Assembly: GCA_021828635.1 (NCBI GenBank)
Contig: JAJZEJ010000365.1
Coordinates: 1 to 5,528, forward strand
Origin: Chloroflexota bacterium
GTDB lineage: Bacteria; Chloroflexota; Ktedonobacteria; Ktedonobacterales; Ktedonobacteraceae
Direction of reading: 5' to 3'
DNA length: 5,528 bases
A model generated the notes under the pieces. The model was not told where the DNA came from. It searched no databases and was given only the letters and a program-made list of their open reading frames with translations. Positions within the stretch are counted from its first letter, which is position 1. Each line of letters opens with the position of its first letter. Position numbers and translations under genes: made by a program. Of the stretch, positions 1 to 5,528 are shown one piece after another.

Positions 1-1595
1 AGCGGCAACGAGAGCAAGACCCCCTGGATAGTGGCATCTGGCTGTGGTATGTAGCTGGTAGCGTTCTGCCTGGGAATTGGGCCACTCGTTCCCGTAGTAG
101 CATTTGTAGCAGTATTAGGCGTGGGGGTTGCTGTCGGCGTTGATGATACCGCCGGCGTTGCCCCTTGTACACCAATGACCGCGCCAGATGTGCTGCTAGC
201 ACTGTTACTACTTGTCGCGCTACTATTTGCGTCGTTTGGATTGGTACTCAGGAAGAACAGCGTATTATTAACTACCTGGGGTTGGAACGACATGCCATCG
301 GCCCTCAATAAGCCTGTGAAGGTCATTGTTTTGGGTTGCCACTTGATGTTTGATGGTAGTGTATGTAACGTTTGTTGTTCCCAGATATTGCTGTGGAATG
401 TATTGTTGCTATCCTGCCACTCTTCCGACCACAAAATCGCCGTGCCGTTGCTTGTGGCCGTAGGTGAAGTCAGAATATGTCCATTATATGCCTCTGCGAT
501 TTGTGTTACCTGGGCTTTGTCCTTCGCCATAACCGGTAATTGGATTGAAAGCAGATGCGAGTTGCCCTGCGCACCAACCGTTGTCACTAGTAGGGTTTTG
601 TTGGTGAACCAGAGACCTTGAATAGGCGTGTGAACCCAGGATGGTGCCGTACTATCATTGAATATGCCGGATAGGAGTGTGATAGGTGTATCCGTCATCA
701 GCGTTGTTTGTTGCAGCACGCCTAATTGCAATGCCTGTAAGCTCCAGGTGCGCGTAGTTACGATGTGACTGGTCGCAATGATTGCATGAGAGTTTTTCAC
801 TGTGATAGCTTTGGGCGTATTAAGCTGGAGCCAGACAAGCCAACCGTGAGCATCACTCAACACGATTAATTCGCTATTGCTCGCGGTAGGTAAAAGCGCA
901 CTACTTGTTTTTGTTTTAGTATCAAGCTGTTCGAGCATCCAATCTTGCGTATTGCTATTATAGGCCGTGTAATAGACATAGCGATTATTGGCAACGGCGC
1001 TGACCACATGATCATAAACACTCTGTGTCGCATAGGTAGCTATGCTGACCTGCGATGGCACGTTGAATGAAGCTCCTGGATTGCTCCCAACAATGACAGA
1101 CTTTGAGCCATGATTTGCCAGCACTAGCAGTGAGATAAGGCCACTGGTCATAATGATGAGCAGGAAGGCCGCCGCTAAACCGATGATAGCGTACTGAGTC
1201 GAGATAATGCTGCGGCGACGCTTACTGCGAATAATGGGCAATGGTCCGGTCTCTGCCGTGGAAAAAGCTGCCAGGGGATCGTTGGTTTGTGCCACCACAT
1301 CCTGTTCTTTGAGATAAGGTTTGAGAAAATCGGGTGTTGAGGCAACTGGCGTGGTGGCGTGCTGCAAAAAATGTGTATGCTCTTGGGCCAGTGCCTGCAT
1401 CAAACGCTGATACGACTGAGGATGTGGTTCGATAGTTGGTAATGATCGTATCTGTTTCCCGATGCTGCTGCTTTGGGCAAGAAAAGCCCGACACGATGCA
1501 CATTGCTCCAGGTGTGCGTCGAGTTCTGTTGTATTGTCCTGCGAATTATTTTCACGATATGCGGAGAGCAGTATCCGCGCCTGACTACAGTTCAA
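1..1595 (-). CDS. Transmembrane zinc-finger anti-sigma factor (C-terminus beyond window)
   Basis: Probable membrane-bound anti-sigma factor that sequesters the ECF sigma factor encoded just upstream. The minus-strand frame is open from a TTG at 1595-1593 to the window edge (531 codons, no stop), so the C-terminus is missing. Residues 1-36 form a zinc-binding anti-sigma (ZAS) domain: C3, then H28-x3-C32-x2-C35. A basic patch (R123, K125, R126-R128) precedes one hydrophobic span at about 136-160, which puts the N-terminus in the cytoplasm. Residues 161-450 are outside the cell. They have repeated aromatic and beta-strand-like segments (near 203-209, 248-255, 325-335, 385-395) that could be beta-propeller blades, although I cannot assign a family. 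Residues 452-512 are a Ser/Thr/Asn/Ala/Pro-rich linker. The TTG start is preferred because it keeps C3, overlaps the sigma stop (TTGA) and has AGAGG 10 nt upstream; the first ATG would remove the zinc domain. Anti-sigma identity is confident; the sensed signal is unknown. Confidence 0.88.
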   Translation of the reverse strand, partial: MNCSQARILLSAYRENNSQDNTTELDAHLEQCASCRAFLAQSSSIGKQIRSLPTIEPHPQSYQRLMQALAQEHTHFLQHATTPVASTPDFLKPYLKEQDVVAQTNDPLAAFSTAETGPLPIIRSKRRRSIISTQYAIIGLAAAFLLIIMTSGLISLLVLANHGSKSVIVGSNPGASFNVPSQVSIATYATQSVYDHVVSAVANNRYVYYTAYNSNTQDWMLEQLDTKTKTSSALLPTASNSELIVLSDAHGWLVWLQLNTPKAITVKNSHAIIATSHIVTTRTWSLQALQLGVLQQTTLMTDTPITLLSGIFNDSTAPSWVHTPIQGLWFTNKTLLVTTVGAQGNSHLLSIQLPVMAKDKAQVTQIAEAYNGHILTSPTATSNGTAILWSEEWQDSNNTFHSNIWEQQTLHTLPSNIKWQPKTMTFTGLLRADGMSFQPQVVNNTLFFLSTNPNDANSSATSSNSASSTSGAVIGVQGATPAVSSTPTATPTPNTATNATTGTSGPIPRQNATSYIPQPDATIQGVLLSLP

Positions 1596-2431
1596 TCTTC
1601 ACCGACCTCTTTATGATATAACTCTATGAAGCGTTCTCGCGCTCTCATCAAGCGCATTTTGACCGCCGACGAGCTAATGCTCAAGGCCCCGGCAATCTCC
1701 GCGCATGAGAGACCATCATTCTCGTAGAGCCATAAACAAACGGCATACTTTTGAGGAAGTTGCTTGAAGATACGTTGGACGATTTCACGATCCGCCACTC
1801 TGCCCTCGAAGCGTCCACCATCATACCCTCCGCGCTCATACAGCATCGTACCCGTGCCACCGCGTGCCTCATGTTCATCGCCCGCTGTATTAAAGGCGTC
1901 GTTTGCATTTCCTCCTGAGTCCGAGACAACACCCGCGCCAATACCTCGGTCGTCGTTGAAGAGCGACAACGGCAACCACGAAATTAAACGTCGCCGCCGC
2001 AACGTATCCGTCGTGGTATTGGCCGCGATACGATAAAGCCAAGCTGATAATGCTCCCGGCTGTACCGCAGTCCCACCAAGTAATGCCTTATATGCTTTAA
2101 CAAACACATCTTGTGCAAGATCATTGGCCTGTTCCCGGTTGCCAATTAAGTGATAGATGAAATTTGTAATTGGTACTTGATAGCGTAAGAAGATCGCTTC
2201 AAAATCGGCTACATCAACCTGCTGTGCCTGCTCCTGCTCATGTGGCGCAAACGCAGGTGGAATAGCTTTTGCCTCCAACTCCCCCTCTTCCCTCACAACA
2301 TGCTTTTGTTCGATTGTATTACGACTACCCTCATCCGCTGGCAAGGGAACGTGTGCATAATGTCTATGCTCCTCCTCCGTGGAAGAACACATCTTGCTAT
2401 TCGTATTGTAGAAACGGATAGAGGTATCCAT
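1592..2431 (-). CDS. ECF-type RNA polymerase sigma factor (sigma-70 family)
   Basis: Alternative sigma factor that directs RNA polymerase to a stress or surface-signal regulon. The 279-residue protein has a sigma-70 region 2 at about 77-148 (F77 to the R145-R148 run), including the DLAQDVFVKAY segment typical of core binding and the LSAWLYRIAAN helix of the -10 recognition part. Region 4 is at about 214-272, with a LPQKYA stretch and a helix-turn-helix (SCAEIAGALSISSSAVKMRL, 242-261) for the -35 element. There is no region 3, which defines the ECF type. Two parts are longer than usual: a charged N-terminal extension of about 75 residues, and a Gly/Asp-rich linker of about 65 residues between the domains. 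The ATG at 2431-2429 has only a weak AAGG about 12 nt upstream. M14 is a possible alternative start and would not affect either domain. The stop overlaps the anti-sigma start, so the two genes form one operon. Confidence 0.93.
   Translation of the reverse strand: MDTSIRFYNTNSKMCSSTEEEHRHYAHVPLPADEGSRNTIEQKHVVREEGELEAKAIPPAFAPHEQEQAQQVDVADFEAIFLRYQVPITNFIYHLIGNREQANDLAQDVFVKAYKALLGGTAVQPGALSAWLYRIAANTTTDTLRRRRLISWLPLSLFNDDRGIGAGVVSDSGGNANDAFNTAGDEHEARGGTGTMLYERGGYDGGRFEGRVADREIVQRIFKQLPQKYAVCLWLYENDGLSCAEIAGALSISSSAVKMRLMRARERFIELYHKEVGED
1606..1610 (-). promoter_or_regulatory. Ribosome binding site for the TTG-started anti-sigma gene
   Basis: The minus strand reads AGAGG here, inside the last codons of the sigma gene and 10 nt before the TTG. 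It supports the unusual start codon and suggests that translation of the two genes is coupled. Confidence 0.5.
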
Positions 2432-2597
2432 CGGTTACATCTGCCTTAATGAATATGTAATGAATTGATCACTATATCTCCCTGATGACCTTCTTCTCTT
2501 TTTAGCATAACACATTTATCGTGGAGACGTTGTGAGATAGGAAACTGTGGGGAAGGTAGCCACAACACATTTCCCTACTCAACATCAGGAGATAGTT

Positions 2598-2613
2598 ACA
2601 AGGAATTCCTTGT
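2598..2613. repeat. 16-bp perfect palindrome, candidate operator
   Basis: ACAAGGAATTCCTTGT is a perfect inverted repeat with no central spacer. It lies in the divergent spacer, about 90 bp upstream of the possible sigma -10 and about 150 bp upstream of the holB -35. Perfect two-fold symmetry suits a dimeric DNA-binding protein. It has no T-tract, and with no loop it is a poor terminator. The protein that might bind it is unknown. Confidence 0.5.
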
Positions 2614-2643
2614 TAATAACACGCATGCCCATCGACTCGTTTA

Positions 2644-2657
2644 CATCAAATTTGATG
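2644..2657. repeat. 14-bp perfect palindrome, candidate operator
   Basis: CATCAAATTTGATG is a second perfect palindrome, centred 45 bp from the 16-bp one. The sequences differ, so they are not two copies of one site. It could be a dimeric regulator site, but the AT-rich core makes a chance palindrome more likely than for the longer one. Confidence 0.35.
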
Positions 2658-2659
2658 GA

Positions 2660-2688
2660 CGGTGAACTACAAAACACAACGTTCACCG
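2660..2688. repeat. Separated inverted repeat, 8-bp arms and 13-bp spacer
   Basis: CGGTGAAC at 2660-2667 is exactly repeated in reverse complement (GTTCACCG) at 2681-2688. The arm centres are 21 bp apart, about two helical turns, which would put both half-sites on one face of the DNA. It ends about 73 bp before the holB -35. It could be an operator or a hairpin in a longer transcript; no T-tract follows, so it is not a terminator. Confidence 0.4.
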
Positions 2689-2761
2689 GACGTGGCGATG
2701 GGTATAACAAGGGTAGTATATCACGAAAGTGGCGCTTCATACAAAATTTTAGCCCAAAAAT

Positions 2762-2790
2762 TTGACGTATTTTCGACTTTCTGCTACCAT
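2762..2790 (+). promoter_or_regulatory. holB promoter, extended -10, leaderless arrangement
   Basis: TTGACG (2762-2767, five of six matches to the -35 consensus) is followed by a 17-bp spacer and TACCAT (2785-2790, four of six matches to the -10). A TG dinucleotide one base before the -10 (2782-2783) makes it an extended -10. The ATG of holB begins 7 bases after the -10 ends, where transcription would normally start. No Shine-Dalgarno lies before the ATG, so the mRNA is predicted to be leaderless. Confidence 0.55.
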
Positions 2791-2796
2791 TGGAAC

Positions 2797-3825
2797 ATGC
2801 AAACGCAAGAGATACCTACCGCAGGCTGGGATATCATCGGCCACACACATGCCATCGATATGTTGCGCCGCGTATTGATCGCGCAACAGGTGCGTCATGC
2901 CTATTTATTCACGGGGCCACAGCATATTGGTAAGATGTTGCTCACCCAACGCCTCGCGCAAACGCTGCTCTGCACTGGTGGCCCAGACCCACAAATCGCC
3001 CCCCCTGATCCGTGTAATACCTGTCTAGCCTGCCGCAAGGTGCGCCACAACAATCACCCAGATGTCCATTTCATCAGTAGAGCCGCCGATAAACAGTTCA
3101 TTCTTATAGAACAGATTCGCGCTCTGCAAAGTGATACCGCACGCCGCAAGCTCGAAGGACGGCGCAATGTCTTCATTATACAAAATGCACATGAGATGAA
3201 TATACAGTCCGCCAACTGTCTGCTCAAAACGCTGGAAGAGCCGGAACAAGATGTTGTGCTGTTGCTCACTGTACCCGATGCTGGTTTACTGCTACCAACC
3301 ATTATTTCGCGCGTGCAACAAATATCCATGCAACTCCTCACAACCGAGCAGATACGCACGGCTCTGGTGCAGCAGTGGGATGTTGTGCCAAAAGAGGCCG
3401 AACTGATCGCCGCACTCGCCGCCGGTCGCATGGGTTGGGCCATTCAGGCTGTTGAGAACGAAGACCTGCTGGATGAACGTAAAGCGCAACTGGAACTGCT
3501 GACAAAAATTCCTAGTGCCAATCGTGTGCAGCGTTTTGAGCTTGCGCAACGTCTCAGTGCTGATGCCGCAAAAGTGCAAGAAATGCTCGAACTCTGGCTA
3601 CTCTGGTGGCGTGATCTTGTGCTAGCGGCCAATGGTTGCCTCGATCTCACCGCTAACGTCGATATGCGTACACTACTCAAGACGCAAGCCGCGAAGCTTG
3701 GCTCCGCTGAAGCAGAGCGCATGGTGCGAACCATCTTGCAAACAATGGAGTTTATAGAGCAAAATGTAAATACACGTGTCGCGCTTGAAGTACTCATGCT
3801 CGATGTGCCAATGCTAAAGATGTAA
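2797..3825 (+). CDS. holB: DNA polymerase III, delta-prime subunit (clamp loader)
   Basis: Subunit of the replicative clamp loader, which places the beta sliding clamp on primed DNA; cytoplasmic. The 342-residue protein has the usual length and order of the family. It opens with WDIIGHTHAIDML and HAYLFTG leading to a degenerate P-loop (G40 to K46, with M47 in place of Ser/Thr). A four-cysteine zinc module follows (C59, C73, C76, C79). The Walker B position reads VFIIQNAHEMN (125-135) without the acidic pair, then LLKTLEEPE (142-150) and the SR arginine-finger motif at 171-172, with Val in place of the usual Cys. The C-terminal collar ends in NVNTRVALEVLMLD. A degenerate nucleotide site is normal for delta-prime and argues against DnaX. 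The frame is open further upstream to an ATG at 2662, but homology begins at the residues after 2797 and the promoter overlaps the extension, so 2797 is chosen. Confidence 0.9.
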   Translation: MQTQEIPTAGWDIIGHTHAIDMLRRVLIAQQVRHAYLFTGPQHIGKMLLTQRLAQTLLCTGGPDPQIAPPDPCNTCLACRKVRHNNHPDVHFISRAADKQFILIEQIRALQSDTARRKLEGRRNVFIIQNAHEMNIQSANCLLKTLEEPEQDVVLLLTVPDAGLLLPTIISRVQQISMQLLTTEQIRTALVQQWDVVPKEAELIAALAAGRMGWAIQAVENEDLLDERKAQLELLTKIPSANRVQRFELAQRLSADAAKVQEMLELWLLWWRDLVLAANGCLDLTANVDMRTLLKTQAAKLGSAEAERMVRTILQTMEFIEQNVNTRVALEVLMLDVPMLKM

Positions 3826-3830
3826 CAGGT

Positions 3831-3860
3831 AGCAGGGTGGCCGCAAGGAATCGCCCTGCT
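3831..3860 (+). terminator. Hairpin after holB, possible weak terminator or attenuator
   Basis: AGCAGGG (3831-3837) pairs with CCCTGCT (3854-3860). Three more pairs (T-G, G-C, G-T) extend the stem, leaving a 10-base loop. It starts 5 bases after the holB stop. Only TTCC follows directly, and a run of five T comes later (3875-3879) within a second small stem (GCGG/CCGC). It therefore lacks a proper T-tract and may instead be a processing or stability element. Confidence 0.3.
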
Positions 3861-3891
3861 TTCCAATAGAGCGGTTTTTCCCGCGATGAAG

Positions 3892-3897
3892 AGGAGG
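3892..3897 (+). promoter_or_regulatory. Strong Shine-Dalgarno for the crotonase-family gene
   Basis: AGGAGG, within GAGGAGGG, ends 4 bases before the ATG at 3902. It is a full match to the anti-Shine-Dalgarno core and fixes this start. It contrasts with holB, which has no such site. Confidence 0.8.
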
Positions 3898-3901
3898 GTT
3901 C

Positions 3902-4699
3902 ATGCGAACCGACTTTCAGTATCTGCTCACACTACAAGACGAAGGTGTGCTAACGATCACGATGAATCGGCCAGAGGTTTTGAATGCGTTTAACGACCAG
4001 ATGCTTGATGAGTTGACGGAGGCAATGGAGAGCGCCGCTTATGATGAACATGTACGCTGTATCGTGCTGACAGGCGCAGGGCGTGCCTTCGGAGCCGGAC
4101 AAGACCTCAACGCCTTCTCGACAGTGCGTGCAGATAATCAACCGGCGCGGGTGAGTAGCCATCTCTCAAAGTATCATCGCCTCGTCCAGGTTATGCGCAC
4201 AATGCAGAAGCCCGTGATTGGGGCTATTCGTGGCGTGGCGGCTGGCATTTCATGCAATATTGCTCTGGCCTGTGATATTCGTATCGCGGCTGATAACGCA
4301 CGATTTCTCGAAGCCTTCGCTCGCATTGGTCTGGTACCTGACGGTGGTGGCGGCTATCTGCTACCTCGCCTGATCGGTCTGGGCCGCGCCCTGGACATGG
4401 CTCTACTGGCTGAGGAGGTGAGCGGCCCTGAAGCTGAACGCATCGGTCTGGTCACAAAGTGTGTACCACTCGCTGAGTTCGACAGCACGGTTGCCGCCCT
4501 TGCTCAACGCCTCGCCAATGGTCCGACACGCTCCTATGGCTTCATCAAAGAGTTGCTCTACCAATCAATGGACCTGTCCTACAAAGAGTCGCTGGCACTT
4601 GAGGGGCATCTGCAAGATCAGGCAATCTCAACCGCAGACCACCGTGAGGGCGTGACGGCTTTCTTGCAGAAGCGTTCGGCACACTATACAGGAAAATAA
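3902..4699 (+). CDS. Enoyl-CoA hydratase/isomerase (crotonase) family protein, PaaG-like
   Basis: Acts on an acyl-CoA thioester, probably as a double-bond or ring-opening isomerase in fatty-acid or aromatic acyl-CoA breakdown; cytoplasmic, usually a trimer. At 265 residues it has full crotonase length. LTITMNRPEVLNAF (17-30) is the N-terminal signature, and GRAFGAGQDL (60-69) with GVAAG (111-115) form the oxyanion hole. The C-terminus (HREGVTAFLQKR, 247-258) is also standard. By alignment from memory with rat mitochondrial hydratase, the two catalytic glutamates (Glu144, Glu164) are replaced by N119 and F139. An aspartate is present in GLVPDGGGG (D147), as in PaaG-type isomerases and relatives. 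I infer an isomerase rather than a hydratase. No other paa genes are visible, so phenylacetate breakdown is not established and no symbol is given. The next gene follows after 6 bases. Confidence 0.92.
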   Translation: MRTDFQYLLTLQDEGVLTITMNRPEVLNAFNDQMLDELTEAMESAAYDEHVRCIVLTGAGRAFGAGQDLNAFSTVRADNQPARVSSHLSKYHRLVQVMRTMQKPVIGAIRGVAAGISCNIALACDIRIAADNARFLEAFARIGLVPDGGGGYLLPRLIGLGRALDMALLAEEVSGPEAERIGLVTKCVPLAEFDSTVAALAQRLANGPTRSYGFIKELLYQSMDLSYKESLALEGHLQDQAISTADHREGVTAFLQKRSAHYTGK

Positions 4700-4705
4700 C
4701 CACCA

Positions 4706-5528
4706 GTGCGTATCGACAATCTTTCTTATAGCAATGTACAGACACAGGGGGCGCAACGACGCGAGTGGTTGCGCCTTCATGCGCCTCAGCACCTGGAACA
4801 TTGTGCCGCGCTCATGCAACGCGCTCCGCAACTGCGCGAGGAGGGTGCGTCACGCAGCACGCTCATCCTGGGTGCGGGTGCATGCACCGAGGTTCCACTG
4901 ACCGAACTGGTCCATACTTCAGAAGAGGTTGTGTTAGCCGACCTCGATCTAGCAGCTATGCAACGCGCACGAGCCGAACTAAATGTACCAACGCTGCAAC
5001 GCCGTGTGCGCCTGGTGGAGAGTGATATTAGTGGTGGCGTGAGTCGTAATCTGGCGCGTCAGATAGCCCACCATGATTGGCAACACCTGCTACCTCAAGG
5101 AGCTAGCGCCGTCTTCGATACTGTTGCTACTTGCCTGAATGACTGCGTTATTCCTGATCCACCTGTGCTGCCGAAAATAGCTAGTTATGATAGTGGTATC
5201 GTTATCAGTTCTTTGTTGCTCTCGCAACTTTTTAGCTACCCTCTTCTTGATCTTCTCGACCACGTACAACGCTTGAATCCGTCTTTCTTGAATGAGCAGG
5301 AACGCCATCGACGCTATCAAGATGCCGCGCAAGCCTTTCGTATGCGTGTCATTGCGGCCCATCTCCATCTGTTACGCTCTCTGGTCGATAATGGTGGTAT
5401 TATCGTGCTACTCAGCGATATTCGTGGTTTTGCCTTCAACGTCTATGGCACCGATCACGATGCCATGCACCGCCAAACGCTACCGCTCGTCCCGCGTGCC
5501 TTCTTTGATCTGCTTGCTACAACGTTCA
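4706..5528 (+). CDS. Putative SAM-dependent methyltransferase-like protein (partial, 3' end beyond window)
   Basis: The plus-strand frame is open from a GTG at 4706 to the window edge (274 codons, no stop). The fold resembles a class I SAM-dependent methyltransferase: a helical N-terminal region, then a strand and glycine loop TLILGAGACTEVPL (52-65, motif I). VVLADLD (75-81) has an acidic strand end suitable for the SAM ribose. DSGIVISSLLLSQL matches the motif IV strand region, and a late GGIIVLLSDI resembles the post-III strand. I do not recognise a specific family or substrate, and a non-catalytic Rossmann protein is possible. The GTG lies 6 bases after the preceding TAA and in the same frame, with AGGA (4690-4693) 12 bases upstream as a weak ribosome site. 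The first ATG (codon 37) would remove conserved-looking helix residues. It is probably co-transcribed and translationally coupled with the upstream gene. Confidence 0.72.
   Translation, partial: MRIDNLSYSNVQTQGAQRREWLRLHAPQHLEHCAALMQRAPQLREEGASRSTLILGAGACTEVPLTELVHTSEEVVLADLDLAAMQRARAELNVPTLQRRVRLVESDISGGVSRNLARQIAHHDWQHLLPQGASAVFDTVATCLNDCVIPDPPVLPKIASYDSGIVISSLLLSQLFSYPLLDLLDHVQRLNPSFLNEQERHRRYQDAAQAFRMRVIAAHLHLLRSLVDNGGIIVLLSDIRGFAFNVYGTDHDAMHRQTLPLVPRAFFDLLATTF

Larger units (their letters stand above)
2432..2796. other. Divergent intergenic regulatory region
   Basis: This 365-bp spacer separates the sigma/anti-sigma operon (leftward) from holB (rightward), so it must carry the promoters for both. 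It contains two perfect palindromes, a separated inverted repeat and a good holB promoter, each listed separately. For the sigma gene the best candidate is an extended -10 on the minus strand at 2509-2504 (TATGCT preceded by TGT). It has no recognisable -35, and no classic GGAAC/CGTC-type ECF promoter pair stands out. Short ORFs here lack family features or a ribosome site, so I read the region as non-coding. Confidence 0.7.

Noticed and set aside
121..621. 166-codon plus-strand ORF with a hydrophobic N-terminus
   Set aside because: It is antisense to the continuous anti-sigma frame. Its hydrophobic run arises from the reverse complement of Ser/Thr/Asn/Ala-rich codons.
1222..1503. 93-codon minus-strand ORF
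   Set aside because: It overlaps the anti-sigma gene on the same strand in another frame. The anti-sigma frame carries the zinc motif and the membrane span; this one has no family features.
2504..2509. Minus-strand TATGCT with a preceding TG as the sigma gene promoter
   Set aside because: No acceptable -35 lies at 16-19 bp, so it is only mentioned as a possibility and not listed as a promoter feature.
2546..2564. TGTGG/CCACA 5-bp stem in the spacer
   Set aside because: The arms are too short to stand out from chance and no other signal accompanies them.
2547..2765. 72-codon plus-strand ORF in the spacer
   Set aside because: It has no recognisable motif or ribosome site and overlaps the palindromes and the holB -35; it is probably chance.
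2662..2796. In-frame N-terminal extension of holB by 45 codons
   Set aside because: The residues do not resemble the family, there is no ribosome site at 2662, the stretch includes part of an inverted repeat, and the best promoter lies inside it.
3444..3866. 140-codon minus-strand ORF opposite holB
   Set aside because: It is Ser/Arg/Cys-rich, as expected from antisense of a coding frame, and lies wholly opposite a well-supported gene apart from its first codons.

Overview
This window looks like ordinary bacterial chromosome with two gene blocks facing away from each other across a spacer of about 365 bp (2432-2796). Base composition is mixed and there are no insertion sequences, CRISPR arrays, tRNAs or rRNAs. 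Three things vaguely recall the Chloroflexota, perhaps Ktedonobacteria: an ECF sigma factor paired with a large zinc-finger anti-sigma protein, very Ser/Thr/Asn-rich extracytoplasmic linkers, and an apparently leaderless mRNA. This lineage call is an inference from style, with no marker gene behind it.

Left block (minus strand, 1-2431): an ECF-type sigma factor (1592-2431) is followed by an overlapping gene for a single-pass membrane anti-sigma factor (from 1595 leftward, running off the window at 1). The anti-sigma gene starts with TTG, and this codon overlaps the sigma stop in the tetranucleotide TTGA. It is open for at least 531 codons. Its protein has an N-terminal H-x3-C-x2-C zinc-finger domain, one membrane span and a large outer domain. 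The pair should form a transmembrane signalling unit: the outer domain senses something at the cell surface and the cytoplasmic domain holds or releases the sigma factor.

Spacer (2432-2796): it contains two perfect palindromes (16 and 14 bp), a separated 8-bp inverted repeat, and a good promoter whose predicted transcription start falls on the ATG of the rightward gene.

Right block (plus strand, 2797-5528): the delta-prime subunit of DNA polymerase III (holB, 342 aa), then an enoyl-CoA hydratase/isomerase-superfamily protein (3902-4699) with a strong Shine-Dalgarno. Six bases later comes a GTG-started Rossmann-fold protein resembling SAM-dependent methyltransferases, cut by the right edge. 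The last two are probably co-transcribed. A functional link between them and the clamp-loader gene is not evident. No clearly novel system is visible. The most interesting points are the palindrome-rich spacer, the leaderless holB start, the non-hydratase active site of the crotonase protein, and the unclassified extracytoplasmic and methyltransferase-like proteins at the two edges.
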